Shown piece by piece: positions 52,153 through 58,799 of a stretch of 64,000 nt of DNA. The stretch lies in IMG/VR virus record IMGVR_UViG_3300034407_001956, positions 1-64,000 of that record; one strand, written 5' to 3'. The notes beneath the pieces are model-generated. The model was not told the origin of the DNA and did no database searches. It saw only the letters and a list, made by a program, of their open reading frames with translations. The position numbers and the translations under genes are program-made. Position 1 is the first letter of the stretch. The number at the start of each line of letters is the position of its first letter. Source of the stretch: a virus.

Positions 52153-52660
52153 GGATTGGATTTGGATGATGCCCCACGGAGACATAACACGAGTAAAGTA
52201 TTTAGATGAGGTGGATATGCCAAAGGATGAGTTTGCTATATGCCAGTCTAGCATATTAGCTCTGATGGGTATAAGAGATAATGAAGATTTAGATATAATA
52301 ACAACCAATGAACCAACTAAACGAACTGAACCACACAATGAACATTCTTTATCTGCTTGGGGGCGTGGTAGTACAAATGGTCACGTTGAGTCGGTTCATC
52401 CATATGAATATGGTATAGATAATATAGAAGATAGTAGTTTCAAATTCAAAGGTTATAATTTCCTATATCCTAAGTACTATTTCAGATATAAGAAAGTGCC
52501 ACCAATGGGTGACCAAAACGATTGGGAAAGGGATATATCAGATTGGAAAGGTATAGTACAATTCTTTGATATTAGTAGTCACTTAGACTATCCATTTAAT
52601 CAGCTAACAGAAGAACAATTAGGAGTCGAATATCTTAAAAGATATACAGAAACTATTTGA
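52139..52660 (+). CDS. nucleotidyltransferase-like protein
   Basis: 173 residues. 'FAICQSSILALMGIRDNEDLDIITT' (~32-56, seen as S...G.R...DLDI) matches the start of minimal nucleotidyltransferase folds, with the DLDI acids. The last third ('GYNFLYPKYYFRYKKVPP') is aromatic. It lies immediately before a kinase-like gene; reading frames overlap beyond its stop (see findings). Confidence 0.5.
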   Translation: MYENKDWIWMMPHGDITRVKYLDEVDMPKDEFAICQSSILALMGIRDNEDLDIITTNEPTKRTEPHNEHSLSAWGRGSTNGHVESVHPYEYGIDNIEDSSFKFKGYNFLYPKYYFRYKKVPPMGDQNDWERDISDWKGIVQFFDISSHLDYPFNQLTEEQLGVEYLKRYTETI

Positions 52661-52721
52661 GTGGGTAGGCGATAGAGAAGTCGTAGATTTAGGTAGGAAT
52701 GGTGGATTCGCTCATAAGGGT

Positions 52722-53153
52722 ATGTATAAGATAGAAAACAAATGGATAATGAAAGTTACTAATCTAAGAGAGTATACTATTACTCATCATTTACAAGGGC
52801 ACGACAATATAGTATCTATGATGCCAATGTCTCAAAGGAGTGGTAAATACGCTTCGGTAGTTATGGAGTATTGTGATAAAGGTAATCTATCCAACTGTGA
52901 TATTACAGAGATTGGTAAACAAAATATAATAGAGGATATAACTAAAGGCATAGGATATATGCTGAGTAAGGGATATATTCAGAATGACTTATGGAGAGAA
53001 AGAGGAGAACACCTTAGTAATTTCTTCGTAAGAAAGAACGGAACTGTGGTATTGGGTGACTTCGGTAATGTGAGTAAGGTTACTAATAAAAATCTAACAG
53101 AATTAATGAAACAACTTGATAATATTATTGAATATATTAATATATATTGTTGA
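52722..53153 (+). CDS. eukaryotic-like protein kinase fold protein, start uncertain
   Basis: Kinase-like fold: 'MEYCDKGNLSNC' hinge (~48-59), 'GYIQNDLWRERGEHLSNFFV' catalytic loop (D and N), and 'VLGDFGNVSK' (DFG). The conserved glycine loop 'GRNGGFAHKG' and part of the N-lobe lie upstream of the first ATG, in an open frame running back to the TAG at 52620-52622, which has no ATG, GTG or TTG before 52722. The true start is therefore either an unusual codon or a frameshift from the preceding gene, or the N-lobe has been lost. 143 residues from the ATG. Confidence 0.55.
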   Translation: MYKIENKWIMKVTNLREYTITHHLQGHDNIVSMMPMSQRSGKYASVVMEYCDKGNLSNCDITEIGKQNIIEDITKGIGYMLSKGYIQNDLWRERGEHLSNFFVRKNGTVVLGDFGNVSKVTNKNLTELMKQLDNIIEYINIYC

Positions 53154-53155
53154 GG

Positions 53156-53220
53156 GGTGTCAATGGCGGAGACACCGAAAACGCGTGTGAATACGTGTAT
53201 CGCTTAATTTCTTTGACACC
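53156..53220 (+). promoter_or_regulatory. switchable hairpin pair in leader
   Basis: GGTGTCAA (53156-53163) can pair with GACACC (53171-53176, 6 bp) or with TTGACACC (53213-53220, 8 bp). TTGACA inside the last arm also looks like a -35 box, though no good -10 lies 17 or 18 bases downstream. Could be an attenuator or an operator for the following accessory genes. Confidence 0.4.
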
Positions 53221-53227
53221 ATTGGTA

Positions 53228-53248
53228 AAATCTACTAATCGTAGATTT
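53228..53248 (+). promoter_or_regulatory. perfect 8-bp inverted repeat in leader
   Basis: AAATCTAC (53228-53235), loop TAATC, GTAGATTT (53241-53248). Directly after it TATAAT appears at 53253-53258. No T-run follows, so this is more likely an operator or RNA stem than a terminator. A second small stem (TTTCCC/GGGAAA) precedes the gene at 53323. Confidence 0.4.
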
Positions 53249-53322
53249 CACCTATAATTGTACTTAATGGTAAATCATAAGGCTTTCCCAATTGAGGGAA
53301 ATGCTCGGTCGGGAGATTAGTT

Positions 53323-53496
53323 ATGAAAAGGGATATATTAAAAAGGTTTTTGGAATTGGTTCAATCAAAGAATAGGCTCGGTGAGTTAGAAGAATCACTA
53401 CTCAGAGCAAAAACACTCATCAGCTTAGACATAAAGCTTGATAGTATAGAGGATGATTACTTTATGAACCGTGAACATAGAAGGGTAAAGAAATGA
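53323..53496 (+). CDS. 57-residue helical protein
   Basis: MKRDILKRFLELVQ... charged helix with Leu heptads and a basic end ('NREHRRVKK'). GGGAG precedes the ATG and it overlaps the next start by ATGA. First gene of an accessory block with somewhat different codon choice (more AGG, GGG, TAC) from the island. Confidence 0.5.
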   Translation: MKRDILKRFLELVQSKNRLGELEESLLRAKTLISLDIKLDSIEDDYFMNREHRRVKK

Positions 53497-53828
53497 AAAT
53501 GAGATGGCAAGATTTATATCTGCTTCCGAAGTGGTGGAGCATAGCGGTATGGTCAATAACAATAATCCTATACCTAACCCTAATCGGTTGTAAGGAGGAT
53601 ATGTATATAATGGGCTACGGATTGGTGCCGGGTGATAAGGAAGAAGCAACCCTAAACTTTCCCCTAATTGATAAGAACAATGTAACGCACAACTTTCTTA
53701 AAGAATATAACATCGGTATATACGATGAGGATGTAATGTATTGTGCTAGTCATCATACTTGGGAAAGCATACGTGGTGTATACGATATGGAATCCGATAT
53801 GAAGGTATACGAGGTAAGGGATAAATAA
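53493..53828 (+). CDS. membrane-anchored or lipoprotein, 111 residues
   Basis: A hydrophobic stretch 'SIAVWSITIILYLTLIGC' (~16-33) ends at a lipobox-like Cys followed by KED. The rest is a hydrophilic exported domain. No family recognised. Confidence 0.55.
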   Translation: MKMRWQDLYLLPKWWSIAVWSITIILYLTLIGCKEDMYIMGYGLVPGDKEEATLNFPLIDKNNVTHNFLKEYNIGIYDEDVMYCASHHTWESIRGVYDMESDMKVYEVRDK

Positions 53829-53848
53829 TAATATAATGGAGAAATATA

Positions 53849-53920
53849 ATGAAAGAATATAAATGTCCAAATTGCACCTGCAGTGATGATGATTTGTGTG
53901 CTTGTTGTATAAATAAATAA
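53849..53920 (+). CDS. 23-residue Cys-rich peptide
   Basis: MKEYKCPNCTCSDDDLC... followed by 'ACCINK'. Six Cys in 23 residues suggest a zinc knuckle. It has a good ribosome site (TGGAGA) and sits one base before the next gene, so translation is plausible. Could be chance, as the frame is very short. Confidence 0.4.
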   Translation: MKEYKCPNCTCSDDDLCACCINK

Positions 53921-53921
53921 T

Positions 53922-54338
53922 ATGGTAAATAAAAATGATATGAGATGGCCTAAGGTTTGTGAGGGTGAATGTGTACCGAAGGGATGGGGAGAAGAAATAA
54001 TAATAGCTAATAACAAAGACTATTGTGGTAAGGTATTGGTATTCAAAGAAAGCGGTAAGTTCTCAATGCACTTCCATATGATAAAGGACGAGACGTGGTA
54101 TGTAGAGAAGGGAAGGTTTGTGTATAGGTGGATAGATATATTAACAGCGGAGATAAAAGAAAACCTATTAAAGCCAGGCGACGTGGTAAGACAAAGGCCA
54201 GGCCAACCTCACCAATTGGAGTGTCTAAACGGTGGCGGTAGGATATTTGAGGTGAGTACAGAACATAAGGATTCAGACTCATATAGGGTAATGCCAGGTG
54301 ACTCTCAATCTAAGAAGGACATCAACCCATTTAAGTAA
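53922..54338 (+). CDS. cupin protein, mannose-6-phosphate isomerase type
   Basis: 138 residues, single cupin barrel: 'PKGWGEEIIIANN' (~20-32), 'GKFSMHFHMIKDETWYVEKGRF' (~46-67, metal His, His, Glu) and 'PGDVVRQRPGQPHQLECL' (~87-104, final His). Similar to cupins of sugar-phosphate isomerases that sit beside glycan genes. Full metal site present. It lies 5.7 kb from the island but could serve it. Confidence 0.8.
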   Translation: MVNKNDMRWPKVCEGECVPKGWGEEIIIANNKDYCGKVLVFKESGKFSMHFHMIKDETWYVEKGRFVYRWIDILTAEIKENLLKPGDVVRQRPGQPHQLECLNGGGRIFEVSTEHKDSDSYRVMPGDSQSKKDINPFK

Positions 54339-54368
54339 AATAAATTTCAGCGTCATATACTTATATGT

Positions 54369-54644
54369 ATGACAGACAACTTCAAAAAGCTAGATAAGAT
54401 TCCAACAATCAAATCATTGGATACTAAGGTAAGAAGGCTTACCAATGTAATAAAGGATCCTGATGGTTATAATAGTGGAATAGCCTCATCGAAGAGGATT
54501 GAAAAAGTAGAGGAGAGAGTGGATGAATTAACCGCTATTTCCCACCCACCTGTTGATTTCTCCCATAAGTTAGATTCATTACACCATAAGATAGATAGGA
54601 TGATTGAGATGCTTGAGCGTCTTACAGACGAGCAATCAAATTAA
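54369..54644 (+). CDS. coiled-coil protein, 91 residues
   Basis: Charged helical protein with heptads ('RIEKVEERVDELTA', 'KLDSLHHKIDRMIEMLERL'). The AT-rich leader just before it (TCATATACTTATATGTATG) includes a palindrome. No domain recognised; ends at a terminator. Confidence 0.5.
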   Translation: MTDNFKKLDKIPTIKSLDTKVRRLTNVIKDPDGYNSGIASSKRIEKVEERVDELTAISHPPVDFSHKLDSLHHKIDRMIEMLERLTDEQSN

Positions 54645-54646
54645 TT

Positions 54647-54670
54647 GGTTAGAGATTCTCTCTAGCCTTT
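54647..54670 (+). terminator. probable terminator
   Basis: GGTTAGAGA (54647-54655), loop TTC, TCTCTAGCC (54659-54667): a 9-bp stem with one G-U pair, then only TTT. The T-run is short, so efficiency is doubtful. Confidence 0.55.
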
Positions 54671-54739
54671 ACTATCTATTACTATTCATCCTCATATGTA
54701 AACTATGGTGGGATGAGACTTAACCCACTTTAACCCTTT

Positions 54740-54859
54740 TTGACACACTTCACTACTTATTAGATATAAATCAGTATGTCAGGGAGCGCAGAGTATATCG
54801 CTCGTATGTCATACTGTCAGAGTATTTTTTATAGTAGCTTTGATATTATCGGTATGTCA
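54740..54859 (+). promoter_or_regulatory. promoter region with three GTATGTCA repeats
   Basis: TTGACA (54740-54745) and TATAAA (54765-54770) are 19 bases apart. GTATGTCA occurs at 54774, 54804 and 54852, with GTATGTCATAC a small palindrome at 54804 and a TGACAG at 54863. Spaced copies between a promoter and the gene for a helix-turn-helix/HNH-type protein suggest operators, perhaps for autoregulation. Confidence 0.45.
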
Positions 54860-54882
54860 AAGTGACAGAAATGGAGGGTTTT

Positions 54883-55398
54883 ATGGCTAAAGTAAGCAAA
54901 TCTAAGGTAGTATGGGCGATTAATGAGACTCAGAGTATGCGTCAAGCCTCTCAATTGTTAGGCTTAGCGTATAATACGTTTAAGAAGTACGCAAAGTTGT
55001 ATGAGGTGTGGGCTCCGTTAGAGACAAACGCAGGTATACCACAGCGTAGTAGCGGAGGACTTAAACCAGCTGAGTTGGAAGATATATTCGCTGGAAAGAA
55101 TCCATCGTATAGTTCTACTAAGTTATTACACCGCTGTTTTAGGGAAGGATACTTAGCAGAGGAGTGTAGTAACTGTGGATATGATGAGTACCGCCCCTCT
55201 GATATGACTAAACCGCTAATGTTGGATTACTTAGATGATGACCAGACCAATAAGGAGCTAGCCAATCTCAGGGTATTGTGTTATTGTTGTTATTATATAC
55301 TCAAAATGGACAGATTAGAGGTAGAAGTACCAGCAAATGTCAAATCCTTTCAGAAAGCCATATACACCGCTTTTAATCAGAGTAACGAATCCAAGTAG
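54883..55398 (+). CDS. HTH plus degenerate HNH-type protein
   Basis: 171 residues from an ATG with GGAGG just upstream. N-terminal helix-turn-helix-like 'MRQASQLLGLAYNTFKKYAK' (~16-35). C-terminal 'CSNCG' (~96-100), 'LMLDYLDDDQTNKELANLRVLCYCCYYIL' (~112-140) follows the HNH layout 'LDHIDGD..N...NLR.LC..CH', but both key His are replaced (Asp-Tyr, and Tyr in the last Cys pair). The zinc Cys remain. Likely a former homing nuclease now acting as a DNA-binding protein. Confidence 0.7.
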   Translation: MAKVSKSKVVWAINETQSMRQASQLLGLAYNTFKKYAKLYEVWAPLETNAGIPQRSSGGLKPAELEDIFAGKNPSYSSTKLLHRCFREGYLAEECSNCGYDEYRPSDMTKPLMLDYLDDDQTNKELANLRVLCYCCYYILKMDRLEVEVPANVKSFQKAIYTAFNQSNESK

Positions 55399-55410
55399 TT
55401 TGTTATATCT

Positions 55411-55431
55411 TTCAGGGCCAACCCTGAATTT
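55411..55431 (+). terminator. terminator after the HNH-like gene
   Basis: TTCAGGG (55411-55417), loop CCAA, CCCTGAA (55422-55428) and TTT: a perfect 7-bp stem 13 bases past the stop codon. Confidence 0.65.
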
Positions 55432-55528
55432 ACACAATTCTGACGTAAAAGTCAAGCCATAATATAACTTTTTTTAATAGAAGCGCTGTCATGATGCCGT
55501 GCGCAGAGTCGCCAATCCAAAATAAATG

Positions 55529-55583
55529 AAAATAAGGCTTGACATTGTGGTTTATTCTGTGTATATTAAGGTGTTGAATGAGG
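55529..55583 (+). promoter_or_regulatory. promoter, first copy of a 55-bp tandem pair
   Basis: TTGACA (55539-55544), 17 bases, TATATT (55562-55567): the best consensus promoter in the window. This 55-base unit is repeated 104 bases downstream with 48 of 55 bases the same. No gene follows for over 600 bases, so it drives the structured RNA region. Confidence 0.82.
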
Positions 55584-55632
55584 GGATTAAACGATGGATT
55601 CAACGCTCTTTGAAAATTAGTTAAAAAAAGTT

Positions 55633-55687
55633 AAAATAAGGCTTGACTTTCTCATTTATTCTCTGTATATTAAGGGGTTGGATGAGG
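55633..55687 (+). promoter_or_regulatory. promoter, second copy of the 55-bp pair
   Basis: TTGACT (55643-55648), 17 bases, TATATT (55666-55671). The shared flanks (AAAATAAGGC before, and TTGRATGAGG after) are kept, while the spacer differs. The expected start of transcription is near 55678, at the edge of the folded region. Confidence 0.82.
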
Positions 55688-56142
55688 TGAGTTTTTTGAA
55701 AAGTTAAAGAATTAGGAACTAAGGTTAAGAGCCACTGCTAGTCGTCATTCGACTTCTGGAGTTCCGAAAGACATCGCACCGAAAGGGGCTGAAACGCTGG
55801 GTTTGGAAACCTAACTGAGTAAGGTGCGGACATAGAAGGCCTGTGATAGAGTTCTAATCAAACTCTTAGGTAAGAGGTTGTCTGAGGACAAAAGGGAGTG
55901 ATTGCCTGAGTAGTCCGTTAGTAAGGCTGTGGGGTTCGAATCCCCACCTTTGTTTTCGGTTGTTGGTCCGATATAAAACCAACAAAGATTTTAGTTGAGC
56001 TGAGGAGCCAAAAACCGACCCGATTAAATACGAGCTTGATGATGGGTGTTAATAGACAGTTTAAAGCCTGATGGACAGACAACTAAGTATGGAGGCTGGA
56101 GACTAGCGATGTCAATAAGACTCTCTCCCCTCCGCCGGTTTT
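55678..56142 (+). ncRNA. probable structured noncoding RNA, about 465 nt
   Basis: There is no gene from 55399 to 56235. After the tandem promoters, short perfect stems follow each other: 55715-55720/55760-55765 enclosing 55740-55744/55750-55754; 55775-55780/55823-55828 enclosing 55800-55803/55808-55811; 55848-55853/55861-55866; 55878-55882/55887-55891; 55929-55934/55942-55947; 55960-55967/55978-55985; and a closing 56091-56102/56124-56133 stem (2-base bulge) followed by GGTTTT. Stem 55929-55947 has a TTCGAAT loop exactly like a tRNA T-arm. GAAA-type loops occur. I do not recognise the family; large phage RNAs such as GOLLD or ROOL are the kind to compare. 55432-55528 and 56143-56235 show nothing else. 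Confidence 0.65.
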
Positions 56143-56235
56143 GTGACAGAATGACAGAGTAATATAATATCAGCGGTACGCTGAAAAATAAGTAGCTCAT
56201 AACTATTTATTACCATATAACGGAGAACACTATAT

Positions 56236-56427
56236 ATGAAGCAAACTAAGAAAGCAACAGATTTCGACATAATAGAGATAATAGAGCAGGAGATGATAAG
56301 CATGTGGAATACAGGTGAGATTCCCTATCTGCTGAAGAAGGATCCGGAATTCGTACAGGTGATAATGGAAGGGCTGATGTTGGAACGCAGCTTTTGGAGT
56401 CAGAATATGGTGGTGGGAGAGGCTTGA
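56236..56427 (+). CDS. hypothetical acidic protein, 63 residues
   Basis: Helical, acidic ('FDIIEIIEQEMISMWNTGEIP'), ACGGAG 9 bases upstream of the ATG. First gene after the RNA region. No family recognised. Confidence 0.55.
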   Translation: MKQTKKATDFDIIEIIEQEMISMWNTGEIPYLLKKDPEFVQVIMEGLMLERSFWSQNMVVGEA

Positions 56428-56589
56428 CAATATGACATACCCCCGGCATTAAGTCGTTAATCGCCAAACTATGACAAAGTGACAGGCGCTCCATATTGGT
56501 TCCTGAATCGGACCAGGTTTTGAGTTCCTATAGAAATTGATATATTATGTGTATCGTAAACGATAAAAAATAAACAGCTAGGAGTTATA

Positions 56590-56928
56590 ATGAAAAGAAT
56601 ATTAGGAAGTATAATACATATACTTTTGGTATTAGGTACTTTACTATTATGTACATCTAAACTAAATGGGATGCAGAGTAATGTAGAGATGATTCCATAT
56701 AGATTAGTTCCATCGATGGATATAGAGTGTCCTATACAGATAGAAATAATCCATCCTATATCTATATTGGGTGTTCCAATAATATATGAGGATGAGTTCA
56801 TAGAGGTTATAAAAGAAAGGGTTATATTTGAAACCACCAATCCATTCGCTCAGAATGAGATATTCAGTATAGATGGTAAACAATACTATTTACTCAGAGT
56901 TCCCTACACAGGAGTTAGTTGGAAATAA
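56590..56928 (+). CDS. hypothetical exported or membrane protein, 112 residues
   Basis: N-terminal hydrophobic segment 'ILGSIIHILLVLGTLLLC' (~4-21) then a beta-prone domain rich in Ile/Pro/Glu ('IPYRLVPSMDIECPIQIEIIHP'). The TAGGAG site supports the ATG. Signal anchor or signal peptide cannot be told apart. The 160 bases before it hold only a weak stem near 56497-56515. Confidence 0.55.
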   Translation: MKRILGSIIHILLVLGTLLLCTSKLNGMQSNVEMIPYRLVPSMDIECPIQIEIIHPISILGVPIIYEDEFIEVIKERVIFETTNPFAQNEIFSIDGKQYYLLRVPYTGVSWK

Positions 56929-56941
56929 TTAAAGAAAAGGC

Positions 56942-56971
56942 TTGACTCGTATAGGTATTTCTTCGTATGAT
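56942..56971 (+). promoter_or_regulatory. sigma-70-type promoter
   Basis: TTGACT (56942-56947), 18 bases, TATGAT (56966-56971), with the same AAGGC lead-in as the tandem promoters. It starts the block of small genes to about 58 kb. Confidence 0.65.
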
Positions 56972-57018
56972 CTGGTATGAGAAAAGAGAGATTAACTAAC
57001 TTTACAAAAGGAAAAAGA

Positions 57019-57252
57019 ATGAAGAATTTAAAAGTAAACGCTTTCGGTGATGTAGTGGAAAGAGGATTGTATGACTATGGTAATCACAAAGCCCAACTAA
57101 GTTTTAACTTTGAAAAAAAGTACGAAGTAGTAATGCATCAAATAAACATTCAGAAGATGGGAGAGTTCAAATTAAAGATGAATGAATTACAGAATGAGAT
57201 GGATGACTGGTTTAAACAAATGGATGCTGAATTAAAAAAAGGAAATAACTAA
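57019..57252 (+). CDS. hypothetical protein, 77 residues
   Basis: Start MKNLKVNAFGDV with AAAAGGAAAAAG before it; an in-frame ATG at 56977 lies at the transcription start and is rejected. Helical C-terminal half ('KMNELQNEMDDWFKQMDAELKKG'). TAATG overlap with the next gene. Unknown function. Confidence 0.55.
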   Translation: MKNLKVNAFGDVVERGLYDYGNHKAQLSFNFEKKYEVVMHQINIQKMGEFKLKMNELQNEMDDWFKQMDAELKKGNN

Positions 57253-57584
57253 TGAACTTAAACGAAACTATATTTCATAAGAATCACATAATCGGTGTCG
57301 AAGAGTTAGACCCACCATTCAGAGAGGTTCGCTTCCAACATCTAATGAAAGAGTTCTGTGAGGACTACAATCATTATGAGGCTGATGAATTTGCCGTAGT
57401 ATGGTATGAGAAAGATGAAGATTTATATATCGAACAAATATACAATCACGATACAGGTGAGGTATATTGGGAAGATAGGAGTAAACAACTTCCAAACCCA
57501 AATTGGACAGACAACGATGAGATACTTTATTGTAGTCTTTTAATGTGGGGTAATTTAGAACAAACTATAGGAATGAATATATAA
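57252..57584 (+). CDS. hypothetical acidic protein, 110 residues
   Basis: Acidic, rich in Trp/Tyr ('FAVVWYEKDEDLYIEQIYNHD'). TAATG overlaps on both sides put it in the small-gene operon. No recognised family; acidic, aromatic proteins of this kind in phages are often host-takeover factors or DNA mimics, but there is no direct evidence. Confidence 0.5.
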   Translation: MNLNETIFHKNHIIGVEELDPPFREVRFQHLMKEFCEDYNHYEADEFAVVWYEKDEDLYIEQIYNHDTGEVYWEDRSKQLPNPNWTDNDEILYCSLLMWGNLEQTIGMNI

Positions 57585-57826
57585 TGGCCATATTAAAATC
57601 AGCGCCCTACAACAAACCAATGATTGACTTATCAGGTCCGAAAGGTAATGCTTTCTATCTGCTTAATTTAGCACAGAAGTATGGTAAACAATTCGGTTGG
57701 GGAGTTATGGAGATTAATGCTATGCTTGATAATCTAAAGAGCGGAGACTATAAACATTTGGTAGAAGCATTCGATGGGTACTTTGGTGAGGTTGTTGATT
57801 TAAATCTAGCGGGCATAGAACTATAA
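57584..57826 (+). CDS. conserved phage protein of unknown function, 80 residues
   Basis: 'IDLSGPKGNAFYLLNLAQKYGKQFGW' followed by 'SGDYKHLVEAFDGYFGEVVDL' is a pattern I know from many phages (an 'L.G..GNAF.L...A' small helical protein), without an assigned role. TAATG overlaps at both ends. Confidence 0.65.
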   Translation: MAILKSAPYNKPMIDLSGPKGNAFYLLNLAQKYGKQFGWGVMEINAMLDNLKSGDYKHLVEAFDGYFGEVVDLNLAGIEL

Positions 57827-58062
57827 TGTGGGAAGAGAAGGCTGAAAGAGAACTAAAATATCGTCAGCGATTTAAAAGGTTACAGAGTACTATGATGAGA
57901 TGGGCTGATAAGAATAAACGAGCTCATCTATATGGGGATTATGAACTAACCGATAGATGGAAACAGGACCTAAAGGTTGTATTGGTGTATGAGCGACAGA
58001 AGCACCTAACGGCTGAGGCTATGAGGATATTGAATGACTTATATAATAAATATAGGTCTTGA
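57826..58062 (+). CDS. hypothetical basic protein, 78 residues
   Basis: Lys/Arg-rich helical protein ('KAERELKYRQRFKRLQSTMMRW'). TAATG overlap with the previous gene. Ends at TCTTGACTCGTATA, a sequence also seen at the promoter before 57019, but without a suitable -10 here. Confidence 0.5.
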   Translation: MWEEKAERELKYRQRFKRLQSTMMRWADKNKRAHLYGDYELTDRWKQDLKVVLVYERQKHLTAEAMRILNDLYNKYRS

Positions 58063-58077
58063 CTCGTATAACATATT

Positions 58078-58290
58078 ATGAGTAAGTTCTTTGATTATGG
58101 AGATGTCGATTCCGAAGATTCCCAATGGTTTCATATTAAGGCTAGGGATATGGATATATTCCAACCTGATGGTAAGGTTATTACCTTTTGGCTATGGGGA
58201 GTATCGGAAACAGACATACGACATATACTCTCTAAAAAAAATATAAAGGATATAGAATGGATAAAGAAAAAGACACCACCCTTTGCGTAG
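58078..58290 (+). CDS. hypothetical protein, 70 residues
   Basis: Small acidic protein with 'WFHIKARDMDIFQPDGKVITFWLWG'. Very close to a -35-like TTGACT upstream, so its leader would be extremely short. It overlaps the zinc-binding gene by 34 bases, so one of the two starts could be wrong. Confidence 0.45.
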   Translation: MSKFFDYGDVDSEDSQWFHIKARDMDIFQPDGKVITFWLWGVSETDIRHILSKKNIKDIEWIKKKTPPFA

Positions 58291-58799
58291 GTTGTGAGAC
58301 CACCCTATCCGATGAGCGTATACACTTAGGCTTTACCGATTGTGTGGAGTGTAGTAAGGTAGATAAGTATTCTTCTCATACCATATACCCACATAAGACA
58401 GGTGGCTTTATACAACCTGTGTCAGCTGAACAAGCGGACAATATGAAAAGGCTAGACCGCCGAAGTGTAGGCGGTGAGCGTAGAGCCAAAGGAATCGTAG
58501 CGGATAATAGTTGGGATAGGTGGTTGAAGGATTACCTATCTAAGAAAGACTCTCCCCCAAGTGAGCCTAAGACTAATCCATTACCTACACCATTACCAAT
58601 TTTCATCCCTTACCAAAAAGCAATCGATGAGGCGTTAGCCAAGTTTGAAGATAGGGGTTACGAAGCAGCGGCGGAACTTACACAATCGATGTATACGAGC
58701 GACAAGATTTCGTTAGCACACAAAGCGAAGATTATGAACGAGCTTTCCTCACTAGCCCTACTCACGACCAAGCAACGAAGATGGATGAAAAAATTATGA
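58257..58799 (+). CDS. zinc-finger protein, 180 residues
   Basis: 'CVGCETTLSDERIHLGFTDC' then 'CVEC' makes a C-x2-C...C-x2-C zinc ribbon (~10-32), followed by 'YSSHTIYPHKTGGFIQP' (~38-54), an arrangement I know from phage hypothetical proteins. Then a proline-rich linker ('PPSEPKTNPLPTPLPIFIP') and a helical C-terminus. Probably DNA- or RNA-binding. Confidence 0.6.
   Translation: MDKEKDTTLCVGCETTLSDERIHLGFTDCVECSKVDKYSSHTIYPHKTGGFIQPVSAEQADNMKRLDRRSVGGERRAKGIVADNSWDRWLKDYLSKKDSPPSEPKTNPLPTPLPIFIPYQKAIDEALAKFEDRGYEAAAELTQSMYTSDKISLAHKAKIMNELSSLALLTTKQRRWMKKL

Noticed and set aside
55878-55960. Canonical tRNA around the T-arm-like hairpin
   Set aside because: Acceptor strands pair only partly (extra A), and neither a D-arm nor a 7-base anticodon loop of normal spacing forms. 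Kept only as a T-arm-like stem in a larger RNA.
55678-56142. tmRNA, RNase P RNA or group I intron
   Set aside because: GGGGCTGA at 55784 recalls a tmRNA 5' end, but the 3' side lacks a complementary acceptor; no RNase P conserved regions; GGAGACTA near 56097 resembles the intron R element but no matching S element or flanking exons exist.
56497-56520. Terminator at TGGTTC...GGACCA
   Set aside because: Only six pairs with one G-U, followed by GGTTTTG; too weak to call.
56977-57018. Earlier start for the 57019 gene (and likewise 61588 for the HAD gene)
   Set aside because: Both ATGs fall at the predicted transcription start and have no ribosome site, while the later ATGs have good ones.
58059-58082. 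Promoter at TTGACT before the gene at 58078
   Set aside because: No -10 element lies 16-19 bases downstream; the only TAT-rich stretch is 10-12 bases away, and the start codon would come too early.
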